This document shows positions 8,588 to 18,696 of a stretch of DNA of 64,000 nt, in pieces. The notes under the pieces are model-generated. The model was not told the DNA's origin, searched no databases, and was given only the letters and a program-made list of their open reading frames with translations. The DNA is from Gillisia sp. GTDB taxonomy: Bacteria; Bacteroidota; Bacteroidia; Flavobacteriales; Flavobacteriaceae. Both the position numbers and the translations under genes were made by a program. Position 1 is the first letter of the stretch. Each line of letters opens with the position of its first letter. Where the stretch lies: positions 124,001 through 188,000 of the forward strand of contig JAGXIL010000024.1 in NCBI GenBank assembly GCA_024635655.1, in the 5' to 3' direction.

Positions 8588-11431
8588 TCAATGTAGTTCT
8601 TTTTTAAGATAAGATGCGGTAAAACTTTTCGGGTGTTTAGCCACCACTTCTGGAGTACCGTAGACAATTACTTCTCCTCCATTTTTTCCGCCTTCGTATC
8701 CTATGTCAATAATATGATCGGCCATTTTGATCACATCCATATTGTGTTCTATAATAAGAACGGTATTCCCTTTGTTGGCCAGTTCATTTAATACATCCAT
8801 CAATACCCTTATATCTTCAAAATGTAATCCTGTAGTGGGTTCATCGAGAATATAAAAAGTATTACCGGTGTCCCTTTTAGAAAGTTCTGTTGCCAGTTTT
8901 ATCCTTTGAGCCTCTCCACCAGATAGGGTAGTACTTTGCTGGCCTAAGGTAATGTATCCAAGGCCAACATCCTGAATAGTTTTAAGTTTTCGGTAAATTT
9001 TGGGTATGAGTTCAAAGAAAACAGTAGATTCATTTATGGTCATTTCCAGAACGTCAGAAATGGATTTTCCTTTATATCTAATTTCCAGTGTTTCCCTGTT
9101 GAAACGTTTTCCCTGGCAGGTTTCACATTCAACATAAACATCAGGAAGAAAGTTCATTTCAATAACTCTTAATCCTCCACCTTTACAAGTCTCACATCTT
9201 CCGCCTTTCACATTAAAGCTAAATCGTCCCGGTTTGTACCCGCGAATTAACGACTCCGGGGTCTTGGCAAAAAGGTTACGTATTTCAGAAAATACCCCGG
9301 TATAGGTAGCCGGATTTGACCGCGGCGTTCTTCCAATAGGGGTTTGGTTGATGTCAATGACCTTATCTATGTAGTCTAGACCTGTAATGCCTGTGTACGG
9401 CATAGGTATTTTTACTCCATTAAAATAGTGGGCATTCATGATAGGATATAGCGTCTCATTAATAAGCGTGGACTTTCCGCTTCCTGAGACTCCGGTTACC
9501 GCTATCATTTTTCCCAGCGGGATCTTTATGGAAACGTTTTTTAAATTATTGCCGGTTGCACCTTTCAGAATAATATTCTTCCCGTTTCCTTTCCTTCTCT
9601 TTTTTGGAACTTCGATTTCCTTGGTTCCATTTAAATAAGAGGCAGTAATGGTGTCGTGTTTTTTGATCTGGTCCGGGGTTCCCTGGCTTATGATCTCTCC
9701 GCCAAATTTACCCGCCCTGGGCCCTATATCAATCACATGGTCTGCACGTTCTATCATGTCCTTATCGTGCTCTACCACTATTATGGAGTTCCCAAGATCC
9801 CGGAGAGCCAGCAAAGAGTTTATTAATTTATCATTATCTCTCTGATGCAAACCTATACTGGGTTCATCCAGAATGTAGAGAACACCTACCAGCTGCGAAC
9901 CAATTTGGGTAGCAAGGCGAATACGTTGGGCTTCACCTCCTGAGAGAGACTTTGAACTTCGGTTAAGGGATAAATAGGTGAGTCCCACATCTACAAGAAA
10001 CTGAAGACGGGTTTGTATCTCTTTTATTATTTCTGCAGCGATTAAAAGTTGTTTTTCTGAAAGATGATCTTCTAGCACAGCAAACCAGGAGGCAAGATCG
10101 GTAATATCTTTATTGGCAAGGTCAGCAATATTTAATTCGTTGATCTTAAAATACAGAGATTCTTTGGTCAATCGTGTGCCGTGGCATTCAGGACACACAA
10201 TTTTATCCATATATTCTTTAGCCCATCTTCTAAGCGATGTAGAATCATTATTGTTGAAAGTGGTTTCTATGAATGTGGCCACTCCCTCAAAATCTATTTT
10301 AAACTCGCGGGTGATCCCCAGGGATTTTGATTCTTTAGTAAATTTTTCCTTTCCACCAAACAGGATCATATCCATAGCGGGTTGTGGAATTTTTTCTACC
10401 GGGTCATTCAGTTTAAAATCAAAACGTTCAGCAATTAGTTCCAGTTGAGAAAAAACCCAGTTCTTTTTCTGAGGGCCGTGAGGTGCTAAGGCACCATTTT
10501 TTATGGTCTTTGACCTGTCGGGGATAAGCTTGTCAACATTAACTTTGTGCAAAGTACCAATACCATTACAGGTAGGGCAGGCGCCTTTTGGCGAATTAAA
10601 GGAAAAATTATTGGGTTCGGGATTTGGATAAGAAATTCCGGTGGTTGGGCACATGAGATTTCTGCTGAAATACCTAATATCACCTGTTTCCTGTTCCAGG
10701 ACCATAAGTACATCGTCCCCATGGTACATTGCTGTTTTTATACTTTCTGAAAGCCGTTTTTGGGCTTCTGCATTTTCATCAATTTTAAGCCTGTCAACAA
10801 CAATTTCGATCTCGTGGACTTTATATCGGTCCAGCTTCATACCCTTAACCAGATCCCGTACTTCGCCATCTGCCCGAACTTTTAGAAATCCCTGTTTTGA
10901 AATTTGTTCAAAAAGTTCCCTGTAATGTCCTTTTCGAGACCGCACTACAGGAGCAAGAATACTGATTTTCTTATCCTTAAAATTCTCCACGATAAGCTCT
11001 TTGATCTGCTCATCATTATAGCTCACCATTTTTTCTCCGGTGTTAAAGCTATAAGCATCTGCGGCGCGGGCGAATAACAGCCTAAGGAAATCGTATATTT
11101 CAGTTATTGTACCAACGGTACTGCGCGGATTTTTGCTGGTTGTTTTTTGCTCAATGGCAATGACCGGAGACAATCCTTCGATTTTATCGACATCAGGACG
11201 CTCGAGACCACCTAAAAACTGACGGGCGTAAGCGGAAAATGTTTCGATATAACGACGCTGACCTTCTGCGTAAATTGTATCAAAGGCAAGAGAAGATTTT
11301 CCCGACCCCGATAAACCTGTAATTACAACTAATTTTTCCCGGGGAATGGAAACATCTATATTTTTTAAATTATGTACTCTGGCCCCTAAAACCTCAATGT
11401 TTTCTTCCTCTTTAGCCATATTTTTATTCAA
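8588..11431 (-). CDS. uvrA: excinuclease ABC subunit UvrA
   Basis: 947 aa; two ABC ATPase halves ('GLSGSGKSSLAFDTIYAEGQRRY', 'GVSGSGKSTLINETLYP'), zinc CxxC motifs, 'LSGGEAQRI' twice. Confidence 0.97.
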   Translation of the reverse strand: MNKNMAKEEENIEVLGARVHNLKNIDVSIPREKLVVITGLSGSGKSSLAFDTIYAEGQRRYIETFSAYARQFLGGLERPDVDKIEGLSPVIAIEQKTTSKNPRSTVGTITEIYDFLRLLFARAADAYSFNTGEKMVSYNDEQIKELIVENFKDKKISILAPVVRSRKGHYRELFEQISKQGFLKVRADGEVRDLVKGMKLDRYKVHEIEIVVDRLKIDENAEAQKRLSESIKTAMYHGDDVLMVLEQETGDIRYFSRNLMCPTTGISYPNPEPNNFSFNSPKGACPTCNGIGTLHKVNVDKLIPDRSKTIKNGALAPHGPQKKNWVFSQLELIAERFDFKLNDPVEKIPQPAMDMILFGGKEKFTKESKSLGITREFKIDFEGVATFIETTFNNNDSTSLRRWAKEYMDKIVCPECHGTRLTKESLYFKINELNIADLANKDITDLASWFAVLEDHLSEKQLLIAAEIIKEIQTRLQFLVDVGLTYLSLNRSSKSLSGGEAQRIRLATQIGSQLVGVLYILDEPSIGLHQRDNDKLINSLLALRDLGNSIIVVEHDKDMIERADHVIDIGPRAGKFGGEIISQGTPDQIKKHDTITASYLNGTKEIEVPKKRRKGNGKNIILKGATGNNLKNVSIKIPLGKMIAVTGVSGSGKSTLINETLYPIMNAHYFNGVKIPMPYTGITGLDYIDKVIDINQTPIGRTPRSNPATYTGVFSEIRNLFAKTPESLIRGYKPGRFSFNVKGGRCETCKGGGLRVIEMNFLPDVYVECETCQGKRFNRETLEIRYKGKSISDVLEMTINESTVFFELIPKIYRKLKTIQDVGLGYITLGQQSTTLSGGEAQRIKLATELSKRDTGNTFYILDEPTTGLHFEDIRVLMDVLNELANKGNTVLIIEHNMDVIKMADHIIDIGYEGGKNGGEVIVYGTPEVVAKHPKSFTASYLKKELH

Positions 11432-11852
11432 GGGGGCAAAGGTACTTAAACTGTTGCTAACTAAAAAGAAAGGCTTTACCTATAGGTGTTAATTTATGAT
11501 AAAAATGCTTTTTTACACGATGAAAAATTATTTTTTTGCCGTTTAAGTTAACTTTAATAGGAAATTATAATTTACTCCTAAAGTTTAGAGAAGCTTCCTT
11601 CTGACTTCCAGAAATCATATATCTTTAAATATTATTTTTCCCCCCAGAATTTTTGCGCCTACCCCCAAGAGGACAAAAATTTTTTATTATTCCCCCACCT
11701 GTTTAAACCCAATTTTCATGTCCGAAAGGACATTAATGATTTACCCCGGTTGTATTTAATGCCTTTAAGGATGAATAATTGTGTGTTGTCCCAATCACAT
11801 TTATATTTCCCCTTAGGCATAGTTGCTAACAGTTTAAAAAACTAAATAAGGG

Positions 11853-12869
11853 ATGAACACTGAGAAAAAACAATTGCTACTTATCAGCACCGATCCGGGA
11901 TTTATTGCTGAAATTAAAGAAGGTTTAAGTTTAACTTTTGAGATCAATATTGTGAATTCCATGCACTCGGGTTTTCACACCGCTCTTAACCTGTTGCCGG
12001 ACATTATATTAATTGATCAAACATCATTAAGTTTTAGAAGTCTTAAAAACCTGTCAAATTTTAAATCCACTCATTTTTTAAACAAATGCTGGCTTACGAT
12101 GTACGCCGAAGATTCTTCGAGAAATGAAATTGAAAAATCTTTTAAACCAACCCTGGACGAAGTTTTTTATTCCTCAATTACTCCCGTAGTATTATGCTCT
12201 AAAATTATCAACAGGGTGTGTTCTAATTCAACCTTGACCAATTACTGGAAAGATTCATTTTTAGGATTATTTAATCTTCTTTCCAATCCGGTAGTGCTGT
12301 TACAACAGGAATCTGTAATTTCTATGAATGACGCTTTTAAACAGATATTTAAAGTAGAGCAGGCCGAAGGGGTAAAACTCACAGATTTTGTTAAGTGTGA
12401 GAATAAAGCCAAAGTCAAAGAAAGCCTTAGGAGTTTTGCCCGGGGTAAACATATGAAAGCTGTGACTAAGACAGCACTGCGTTTAAACAACGATAAAGTA
12501 AGGAATGCCAAGATCAGTTTTTCCAAATTAGATAAAATGATCAATGGTCAATATATCATGATGATACATTTTTTTGACGAAGAAGAGTTAGTTACAGATA
12601 CTATAGGCAGCAATGCCGTTTCTGTTGAGAATTGTTTTGAAGAAAACACCAAGTTGACCCAGTACAATTTTACAAAAAGGGAGAAAGAGATCATACAATT
12701 ATTATGTAAAGGATATAAGACAAAAGAGATTTCAGAAACCTTATTCATATCCCCTAAAACTATTGAAAAACATCGTGCAAATATTATTAAAAGAACCAAT
12801 TCAGAAACCATACTTGAAAGTATAATTTATGCAATTAATCACAATTTAATAGACCTAAAAGTGGCGTAG
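11853..12869 (+). CDS. LuxR-family transcriptional regulator with REC-like and PAS-like N-terminus
   Basis: C-terminal HTH 'FTKREKEIIQLLCKGYKTKEISETLFISPKTIEKHRANIIKRTN'; N-terminus 'LLLISTDPGF...PDIILIDQTSL' receiver-like. Confidence 0.8.
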   Translation: MNTEKKQLLLISTDPGFIAEIKEGLSLTFEINIVNSMHSGFHTALNLLPDIILIDQTSLSFRSLKNLSNFKSTHFLNKCWLTMYAEDSSRNEIEKSFKPTLDEVFYSSITPVVLCSKIINRVCSNSTLTNYWKDSFLGLFNLLSNPVVLLQQESVISMNDAFKQIFKVEQAEGVKLTDFVKCENKAKVKESLRSFARGKHMKAVTKTALRLNNDKVRNAKISFSKLDKMINGQYIMMIHFFDEEELVTDTIGSNAVSVENCFEENTKLTQYNFTKREKEIIQLLCKGYKTKEISETLFISPKTIEKHRANIIKRTNSETILESIIYAINHNLIDLKVA

Positions 12870-13077
12870 GGATGGGCTTTATGGATTTATAGGGGAAAAC
12901 CCCTATAGGTTTGGATCAGCTTTGAATTTATATTTACACCATCATTTTTACCCCCACATGAATTTGATTTTTTATATAGGATATCCCATATTTTAGTTAC
13001 CGGTAAATTACCCATAAGGGTGCTTACATATATTTATTAACCATTCTAAATAATTATTAATTTAAAACAATTAACAA

Positions 13078-14544
13078 ATGAAAAAGTTTAAACTTTCCAT
13101 TGCCAGTTTGGCAGTGTTTGCGATGATCTTTACCTCTTGTAGTAAAGATGAAGTGGGACCAGACTTAGATTCTGATAAGGTAGCCTTATCTTTTGGTGCT
13201 ATTGTAAATGACCTTGTAACCAACAGGGCACAAACCAAACAAGCTATAGGTGATATACCTGCTTGTTCTAGTGATGATCCTGCTTACGTATCTGTTGTTC
13301 TTTCCAGAGATGGTGTGGATATCGTAGGGTCTGATGATGATCCGTTTGAAATTGATCTGGTAAACGGCCAGGTATTTACTGAAGAAGTTGAAGAACTTCA
13401 ATTAACTGCTGATATGTACTCTCTTGATCATTTTGCAGTATATAATGCTGATGATGAAGTGATCTGGGTTGCCCCCAGAGCAGGAAGTGAACTTGCAGGC
13501 TGGATTAACAACCCTTTACCACTTGCCATAGATCTTCAGAATGGAGTTAAAAAATACGTTGAAGTACCGGTATTATGTTTTGACAACAGAAATGTCAATG
13601 AGTATGGGTATTTGTTCTTTGAATTAGATGCAACAGAAGCTGTTGAATTCTGCTTCTTTGCTAACTATTGTCCTCCAAATGGACGTCACTATACCGCTAA
13701 TTACAGCGTAAGTATCTGGCAGGGAACGGATGCAACCGGAACACCACTTTACACAGATCATATGGCTGAAACAGGACAGTATGACAATGGGGATTATTTT
13801 GCAGATCCTACCTGTTTTGCATTGCCGAGCAATGATGATGTAAATGAGGAATATTTATACTATGAAGTAACCTTATTAGACTGGCCAAATAACTATGGTT
13901 CTGTTACTACAACTGTAGCCTATGGTACGCTAAGCATGCAGGACATCATGAACAATTTTGATGGAGCAAACAATGTGGATTACCAACATTTAAGATTTGG
14001 ATGTGATGGTGATGGTGGAATTCCTATTGGAAGTGGACCAGGTGAGGGTACTCCAGGTGATGGAAATGGTGGAACCCCAGGTGATGGAAATGGTGACGGT
14101 GACGGTGACGGTGACGGTGATGGTGACGGTGACGGTGATGATAACTGTGAAACAGCCTTTATGTTTGGAGAAGATTCTTTCAGGGAGCTTGGAATAGGTA
14201 ATCGCTGGGGATGGGCTACTGAATATACTGGAGGTACTACCGGAACCTTTACACATACATTATATGCAGCTGCCGGTAATAACAATACTGACAATGGTTA
14301 TGTAGCAGGTACTGTAACAGTAACTGTAAACGGAGATGATGTAAACGTGTCTATTGACCCTGCAGATGGCATTTCTTTAAATGAAGTCCATGTTTATCTT
14401 GAGGATGCGGCTCCTACCACAACAGCACCAGGACAGTATGGAAATACTGATGAAGATCCTAATGCTTCCGGAGAATCTTATGATTACACTTATAGTGGAG
14501 ATGGAGATTTCTGGATAATTGTTCACGCTGTTACTTGTGAATAA
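13078..14544 (+). CDS. lipoprotein, tandem paralog 1 (shared N-terminal module, DG-repeat linker, unique C-terminal domain)
   Basis: Lipobox-like 'AMIFTSCSKDE'; ~290-aa N-terminal region shared with the next two genes; (GD)n linker. Confidence 0.75.
   Translation: MKKFKLSIASLAVFAMIFTSCSKDEVGPDLDSDKVALSFGAIVNDLVTNRAQTKQAIGDIPACSSDDPAYVSVVLSRDGVDIVGSDDDPFEIDLVNGQVFTEEVEELQLTADMYSLDHFAVYNADDEVIWVAPRAGSELAGWINNPLPLAIDLQNGVKKYVEVPVLCFDNRNVNEYGYLFFELDATEAVEFCFFANYCPPNGRHYTANYSVSIWQGTDATGTPLYTDHMAETGQYDNGDYFADPTCFALPSNDDVNEEYLYYEVTLLDWPNNYGSVTTTVAYGTLSMQDIMNNFDGANNVDYQHLRFGCDGDGGIPIGSGPGEGTPGDGNGGTPGDGNGDGDGDGDGDGDGDGDDNCETAFMFGEDSFRELGIGNRWGWATEYTGGTTGTFTHTLYAAAGNNNTDNGYVAGTVTVTVNGDDVNVSIDPADGISLNEVHVYLEDAAPTTTAPGQYGNTDEDPNASGESYDYTYSGDGDFWIIVHAVTCE
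14092..14140 (+). repeat. GGTGAC/GGTGAT hexanucleotide tandem repeat encoding Asp-Gly repeats
   Basis: ggtgacggtgacggtgacggtgacggtgatggtgacggtgacggtgat read directly. Confidence 0.9.
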
Positions 14545-14559
14545 ATAAACTTAAACAAT

Positions 14560-14592
14560 CTGTCCGGGAGTTTCTTCCGGGCAGATTTTTTT
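14560..14592 (+). terminator. Rho-independent terminator
   Basis: ctgtccggga gtttc ttccgggcag followed by a T-run. Confidence 0.7.
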
Positions 14593-14730
14593 CTTTAAAA
14601 AACTCTTGTACTTATAAATGTCCTGATTTGGGTGGTGAAACTTTTTCATCAAACTCCCACAGGGATAACTATGTACTAATAACTCAATCATAGAAGAAGA
14701 ATTTTTATATGATCAAAAACTATTTTCACA

Positions 14731-16155
14731 ATGAAAAATTTAAAATCCTCCTTAAGCTTTATAGCAATAATTGCTTTGCTTTTTACTTCTTGTAGTAAAG
14801 AAAATGACGGTTTGGATAGTCCAGACGCAGATAAGGTCAATTTGACCTTTGGAGCTATTGTCAATGACCTTGTCACCAACAGATCTGCAGAAAAACAATC
14901 TATTGGTGATATACCAGAATGTTCCAGTGACACACCTGCCTTTGTTGAGGTGGTAGTAAGCCAGAATGGAACCAACCAGGTGGGATCTTTAACTAACCCT
15001 TTCCGGATTGATCTTGTATCTGGACAAATATTCACAGAAGAAGTTGATGAGCTTGAGTTAGTTCCGGGTAATTACACGCTGGACCATTTTACAGTGCACA
15101 ATTCAGCCGGGGATATTATTTGGGTAGCACCTAAATCTAACAGTGACCTTGCAGGTTTTGTAGAGAGTGCATTACCATTAAATATTGACCTTAATGCCGG
15201 TGTTAAGAAGTATGTCGACGTTTCGGTATTATGTTTTGATAACAGAAATGTTAATGAATACGGTTATATATTCTTTGAACTTGACACAACTCAGGCAATA
15301 GAATTCTGTGTTTTCGGAAACTTCTGTCCTCCATCTGGTCGCCACTACCCTGCTTCATATAGCGTTAGCGTATGGTATGGTACAAGTGCTGCCGGAACTC
15401 CATTATATACTGAAGTGTCAAATGTAACAGGTACTTATGACAACGGAGATTTCTATGCTGATCCGTTATGTTTCGCTTTGCCAGATCTTGATGGCCTGGA
15501 TGAATACTATTTTGAAATCACTTTACAATCAAATTCTGAGTATGGAGAGGTTGAAGAAACTGTAATTCGAAGAGGGGTTATTAATGATGATGAGGTGAGA
15601 AACTTCTTTGATGGTGAAAACAATCTTGATTACTACCATTTCAGACAAGGTTGTGATGGGGTAGATTCTCCACCGATCTTGCAAAATCCTGAAGTACAGG
15701 CAGAGTATTATAAAACCTGTTTGTATCCTATAAATGGTTCGGGGGCGATAGCTTTGGCTTATTTTGAGCTGCAGAATAATGTTTTGAGCACCACCGTATT
15801 GGCTTCAGGAATGGAACCAAACAGGGAACATCCACAGCATATCCATGGATTTACCGATGGAACTGATGCTGTATGTCCTCCTGCTTCAGCCGACACCGAT
15901 GGTGATGGCCTAATTAGTTTGGCAGAAGGAGTGCCGTTCTATGGCGGAGTTTTATTGGCATTGGAAGATGAAGCCGGAAATTATCCTACAGCCGATTCAC
16001 ATGGGAATTATATGTTCCAAAGATCATTTAATGTAGGTTCCTTGTCTTTACCTAACCTTGAAAGGACTGCAGTGGTAGCCCACGGGCTCACAGTAGGAGG
16101 GGAGTATGAAGCAACCCTGCCTGTAGCCTGCGGTGAAGTTGCAAAAATTGATTAA
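14731..16155 (+). CDS. lipoprotein, tandem paralog 2 (shared N-terminal module, CHRD-like C-terminus)
   Basis: Lipobox-like '[10 protein letters not shown]'; N-terminus paralogous to 13078-14544; C-terminus 'HPQHIHGF...DTDGDGLISLAEG...' resembles CHRD-type domains plus an EF-hand-like loop. Confidence 0.7.
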   Translation: MKNLKSSLSFIAIIALLFTSCSKENDGLDSPDADKVNLTFGAIVNDLVTNRSAEKQSIGDIPECSSDTPAFVEVVVSQNGTNQVGSLTNPFRIDLVSGQIFTEEVDELELVPGNYTLDHFTVHNSAGDIIWVAPKSNSDLAGFVESALPLNIDLNAGVKKYVDVSVLCFDNRNVNEYGYIFFELDTTQAIEFCVFGNFCPPSGRHYPASYSVSVWYGTSAAGTPLYTEVSNVTGTYDNGDFYADPLCFALPDLDGLDEYYFEITLQSNSEYGEVEETVIRRGVINDDEVRNFFDGENNLDYYHFRQGCDGVDSPPILQNPEVQAEYYKTCLYPINGSGAIALAYFELQNNVLSTTVLASGMEPNREHPQHIHGFTDGTDAVCPPASADTDGDGLISLAEGVPFYGGVLLALEDEAGNYPTADSHGNYMFQRSFNVGSLSLPNLERTAVVAHGLTVGGEYEATLPVACGEVAKID

Positions 16156-16160
16156 TTAAA

Positions 16161-16207
16161 ATCAATAAAAAGGCTGAAGAATAATCTTCAGCCTTTTTAT
16201 TGATTTT
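16161..16207 (+). terminator. Rho-independent terminator
   Basis: Long inverted repeat atcaataaaaaggctgaaga...tcttcagcctttttattgat. Confidence 0.8.
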
Positions 16208-16250
16208 GATTTACCCTACTAACCAATATTTTTAATTTAATACTAAAATT

Positions 16251-17978
16251 ATGAGAAATTTTAAAAGGTACTTAAGTTTTGTAGCAGTTTTCGCTATGCT
16301 TTTTACCTCCTGTTCAAAAGAAGAATCCGGAGTAAATGTTGATTCTGAAAAAGCAACATTGACTTTTGGAGCAATAGTAAATGATTTAGTAACTAACAGA
16401 TCTGCAGATAAACAATCTGAAGGTGACATTCCTGATTGTTCAAATGATACTCCCACTTATATTGAGATAGTTCTCATGCAGGGGGATGAATACATTTTAG
16501 GAACTACAGAAGATCCTTATCAGGTAGATTTAGCTGCGGGAGAAGTTTTCACCGTGGAAGATGAAAATCTGGAATTAGTCGCGGGCAATTATTCCCTGGT
16601 TCATTTTTCTGTTTACAATAATGATGATGAGCTCATTTGGATTGCACCAAGAGCAGGAAGTGATCTGGCGGGATATATGGACCGCACCCTGCCAATGGCA
16701 ATCGATCTAAATGCAGGAGTTAAAAAATATGTTGATGTTCCGGTATTGTGTTTCGATAATAGAGAAATTAATCAATATGGTTATTTATTCTTTGAAGTAA
16801 ATACTAATACAGCCATACAGTACTGCTTTTTCGCAAATTACTGTGCTGATGACGGAAGACATTACTCCGCCGCTTACACTGTTAGTATTTGGGCCGGTAA
16901 TGATTCTACAGGAACACCACTTTATTTAGATGTGGCAAACAATACAGGACAGTATAGCAACGGAGATTATTTTGCTACTCCATTATGTTTTGCTCTTCCA
17001 GACAATGAAGGTGATCTGAATGAGGATTACTTATATTATGAGGTAACACTTAGCGACTGGGATGGGGTATATGGAGATGTAGATCCTATGGTTATGAGTG
17101 GTACCCTTAGTAAGCAGGATATCATGGATACCTGGGAAGGTGATGATGACAGCAACTATAATCACTTAAGATTTGGCTGCGCGGCAGATGATGACAATGG
17201 TAATGGAGGTGGTGCTGTAGATTCTGATGGAGATGGCATCCCGGATACTGAGGATGAGTGTCCTAATGAAGCCGGTCCAGCATCTAATAATGGATGTCCT
17301 GAAACTACACCGGTAGATTCTGATGGAGATGGCATTCCGGATACTGAGGATGAGTGTCCTGATGAAGCCGGTCCAGCATCTAATAATGGATGTCCTGAAA
17401 CTACCCCGGTAGATTCTGATGGAGATGGGATCCCTGATACTGAAGATGAATGTCCTAACGAGGCAGGTCCTGCATCTAATAATGGATGTCCCGAAACTAC
17501 GCCAGTAGATTCTGATGGAGATGGCATTCCGGATACTGAAGATGCATGTCCAAATGAAGCCGGTCCTGCATCCAATAATGGATGCCCTGTAGATACAGAT
17601 GATTGTATTGACGAAAGTGGTAATGTGGTTACATTTGAGGAAACCGTGGACATCTCTGGTTTCCCCGTAGGTATTGATCCATTCTATCCTTTATTTTTAA
17701 ATGGAGAAGAAGTAGGAACTATTACTTTTGATCTTACTGTTGGTGATAATTTGGTAGTGAGGGTTGACATGTTTGACGGTTCAGAAGAAAATCAATTTAG
17801 GGATTATACTGTCACTACCGCTGAACTAACCTTATCCAATATTGATGACGATCCTCTCTGTGTATCTAATATAAATGCAAATGAATTTGCTATAACCTGG
17901 GATAGAGAGAACGATACAGATCTTAATTATCCTTTAGAAGTTAGTTTCCGGGCTAACGTTATAATAACAACGGAATAA
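16251..17978 (+). CDS. lipoprotein, tandem paralog 3 (shared N-terminal module, thrombospondin type 3 repeats, unique C-terminus)
   Basis: Lipobox-like '[10 protein letters not shown]'; paralogous N-terminus; four '[32 protein letters not shown]' repeats. Confidence 0.8.
   Translation: MRNFKRYLSFVAVFAMLFTSCSKEESGVNVDSEKATLTFGAIVNDLVTNRSADKQSEGDIPDCSNDTPTYIEIVLMQGDEYILGTTEDPYQVDLAAGEVFTVEDENLELVAGNYSLVHFSVYNNDDELIWIAPRAGSDLAGYMDRTLPMAIDLNAGVKKYVDVPVLCFDNREINQYGYLFFEVNTNTAIQYCFFANYCADDGRHYSAAYTVSIWAGNDSTGTPLYLDVANNTGQYSNGDYFATPLCFALPDNEGDLNEDYLYYEVTLSDWDGVYGDVDPMVMSGTLSKQDIMDTWEGDDDSNYNHLRFGCAADDDNGNGGGAVDSDGDGIPDTEDECPNEAGPASNNGCPETTPVDSDGDGIPDTEDECPDEAGPASNNGCPETTPVDSDGDGIPDTEDECPNEAGPASNNGCPETTPVDSDGDGIPDTEDACPNEAGPASNNGCPVDTDDCIDESGNVVTFEETVDISGFPVGIDPFYPLFLNGEEVGTITFDLTVGDNLVVRVDMFDGSEENQFRDYTVTTAELTLSNIDDDPLCVSNINANEFAITWDRENDTDLNYPLEVSFRANVIITTE
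17217..17590 (+). repeat. four tandem 96-bp repeats encoding TSP3-type Ca-binding motifs
   Basis: Repeat starts at about 17217, 17313, 17409 and 17505 (gtagattctgatggagatgg...); last copy ends in 'GCPVDT'. Confidence 0.92.
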
Positions 17979-18320
17979 AAATTGAAGAAAATAGATCACT
18001 TTGCAGATCTCGGAGGGTCACTGATGGCTCAGGTTTGCAAAGTTGTCTATTATATATACAAATATATTCTAAAGTTGTTAATGATCAAAACGGAATGGAC
18101 ACATAACCCTGGCAGGCGATTGTTGCATAACCCTTTTAACCTGGGGACTACGAATACGATCACCTGGATTTAGAAATATTAATATTATGGGTTCAGGATG
18201 CAGACTGTTAATTTACCAATTGCAGATGGAAAAATTGTGTAAAATAGGTACTATAAATTAGCTGCAATAGAAAAATCTTAGCGATTGGTCAACCGGGGGG
18301 ATGACCAATTTGCCGAGGAG

Positions 18321-18350
18321 GCTGTCCGGAGAAATCCGGGCAGTTTTTTT
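18321..18350 (+). terminator. Rho-independent terminator
   Basis: gctgtccgga gaaa tccgggcag + T-run. Confidence 0.65.
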
Positions 18351-18696
18351 ATTTAAACGTTAATGATATGTTAATATTTTATCAATTTATTTATGTGAGT
18401 TGAGCTTCCAAATGTGAAAAGTTAAAATTTTAATTCCTTTTCCTCTTATGAGGATTAAGTTTTTGAATAAAGGTTTTCATTTTTAAATAACACATAGTTA
18501 TACATAAAATTTTGTCTTTTATGTTATAAAGGATAAGAGATAACTCCTGAAGATTCTTGTGATGCTTCTTTGAAATAAAGATCGGGTTGTTAATTTTTTT
18601 TGGAATGGACTTTGAATTACTTCAAATCGTTTAACTAAATTTTAACCTGGAACAGAAAGAAAAATAAACTGTTCCTTAAAAATCTCACCCTAACTA

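Noticed and set aside
13980-14294. Overlapping minus-strand ORFs rich in Ser-Pro or Thr-Val repeats, and the plus-strand 13997-14197 ORF
   Set aside because: Frame shadows of the GGTGAC repeat inside the 13078-14544 CDS.
17217-17590. Tandem repeat as a possible CRISPR array
   Set aside because: Contiguous 96-bp units without spacers, in frame and encoding TSP3 motifs; no cas genes.
17162-17653. 163-aa minus-strand ORF ([28 protein letters not shown]...)
   Set aside because: Antisense shadow of the TSP3 repeats in the plus-strand lipoprotein; its periodicity mirrors the 96-bp repeat.
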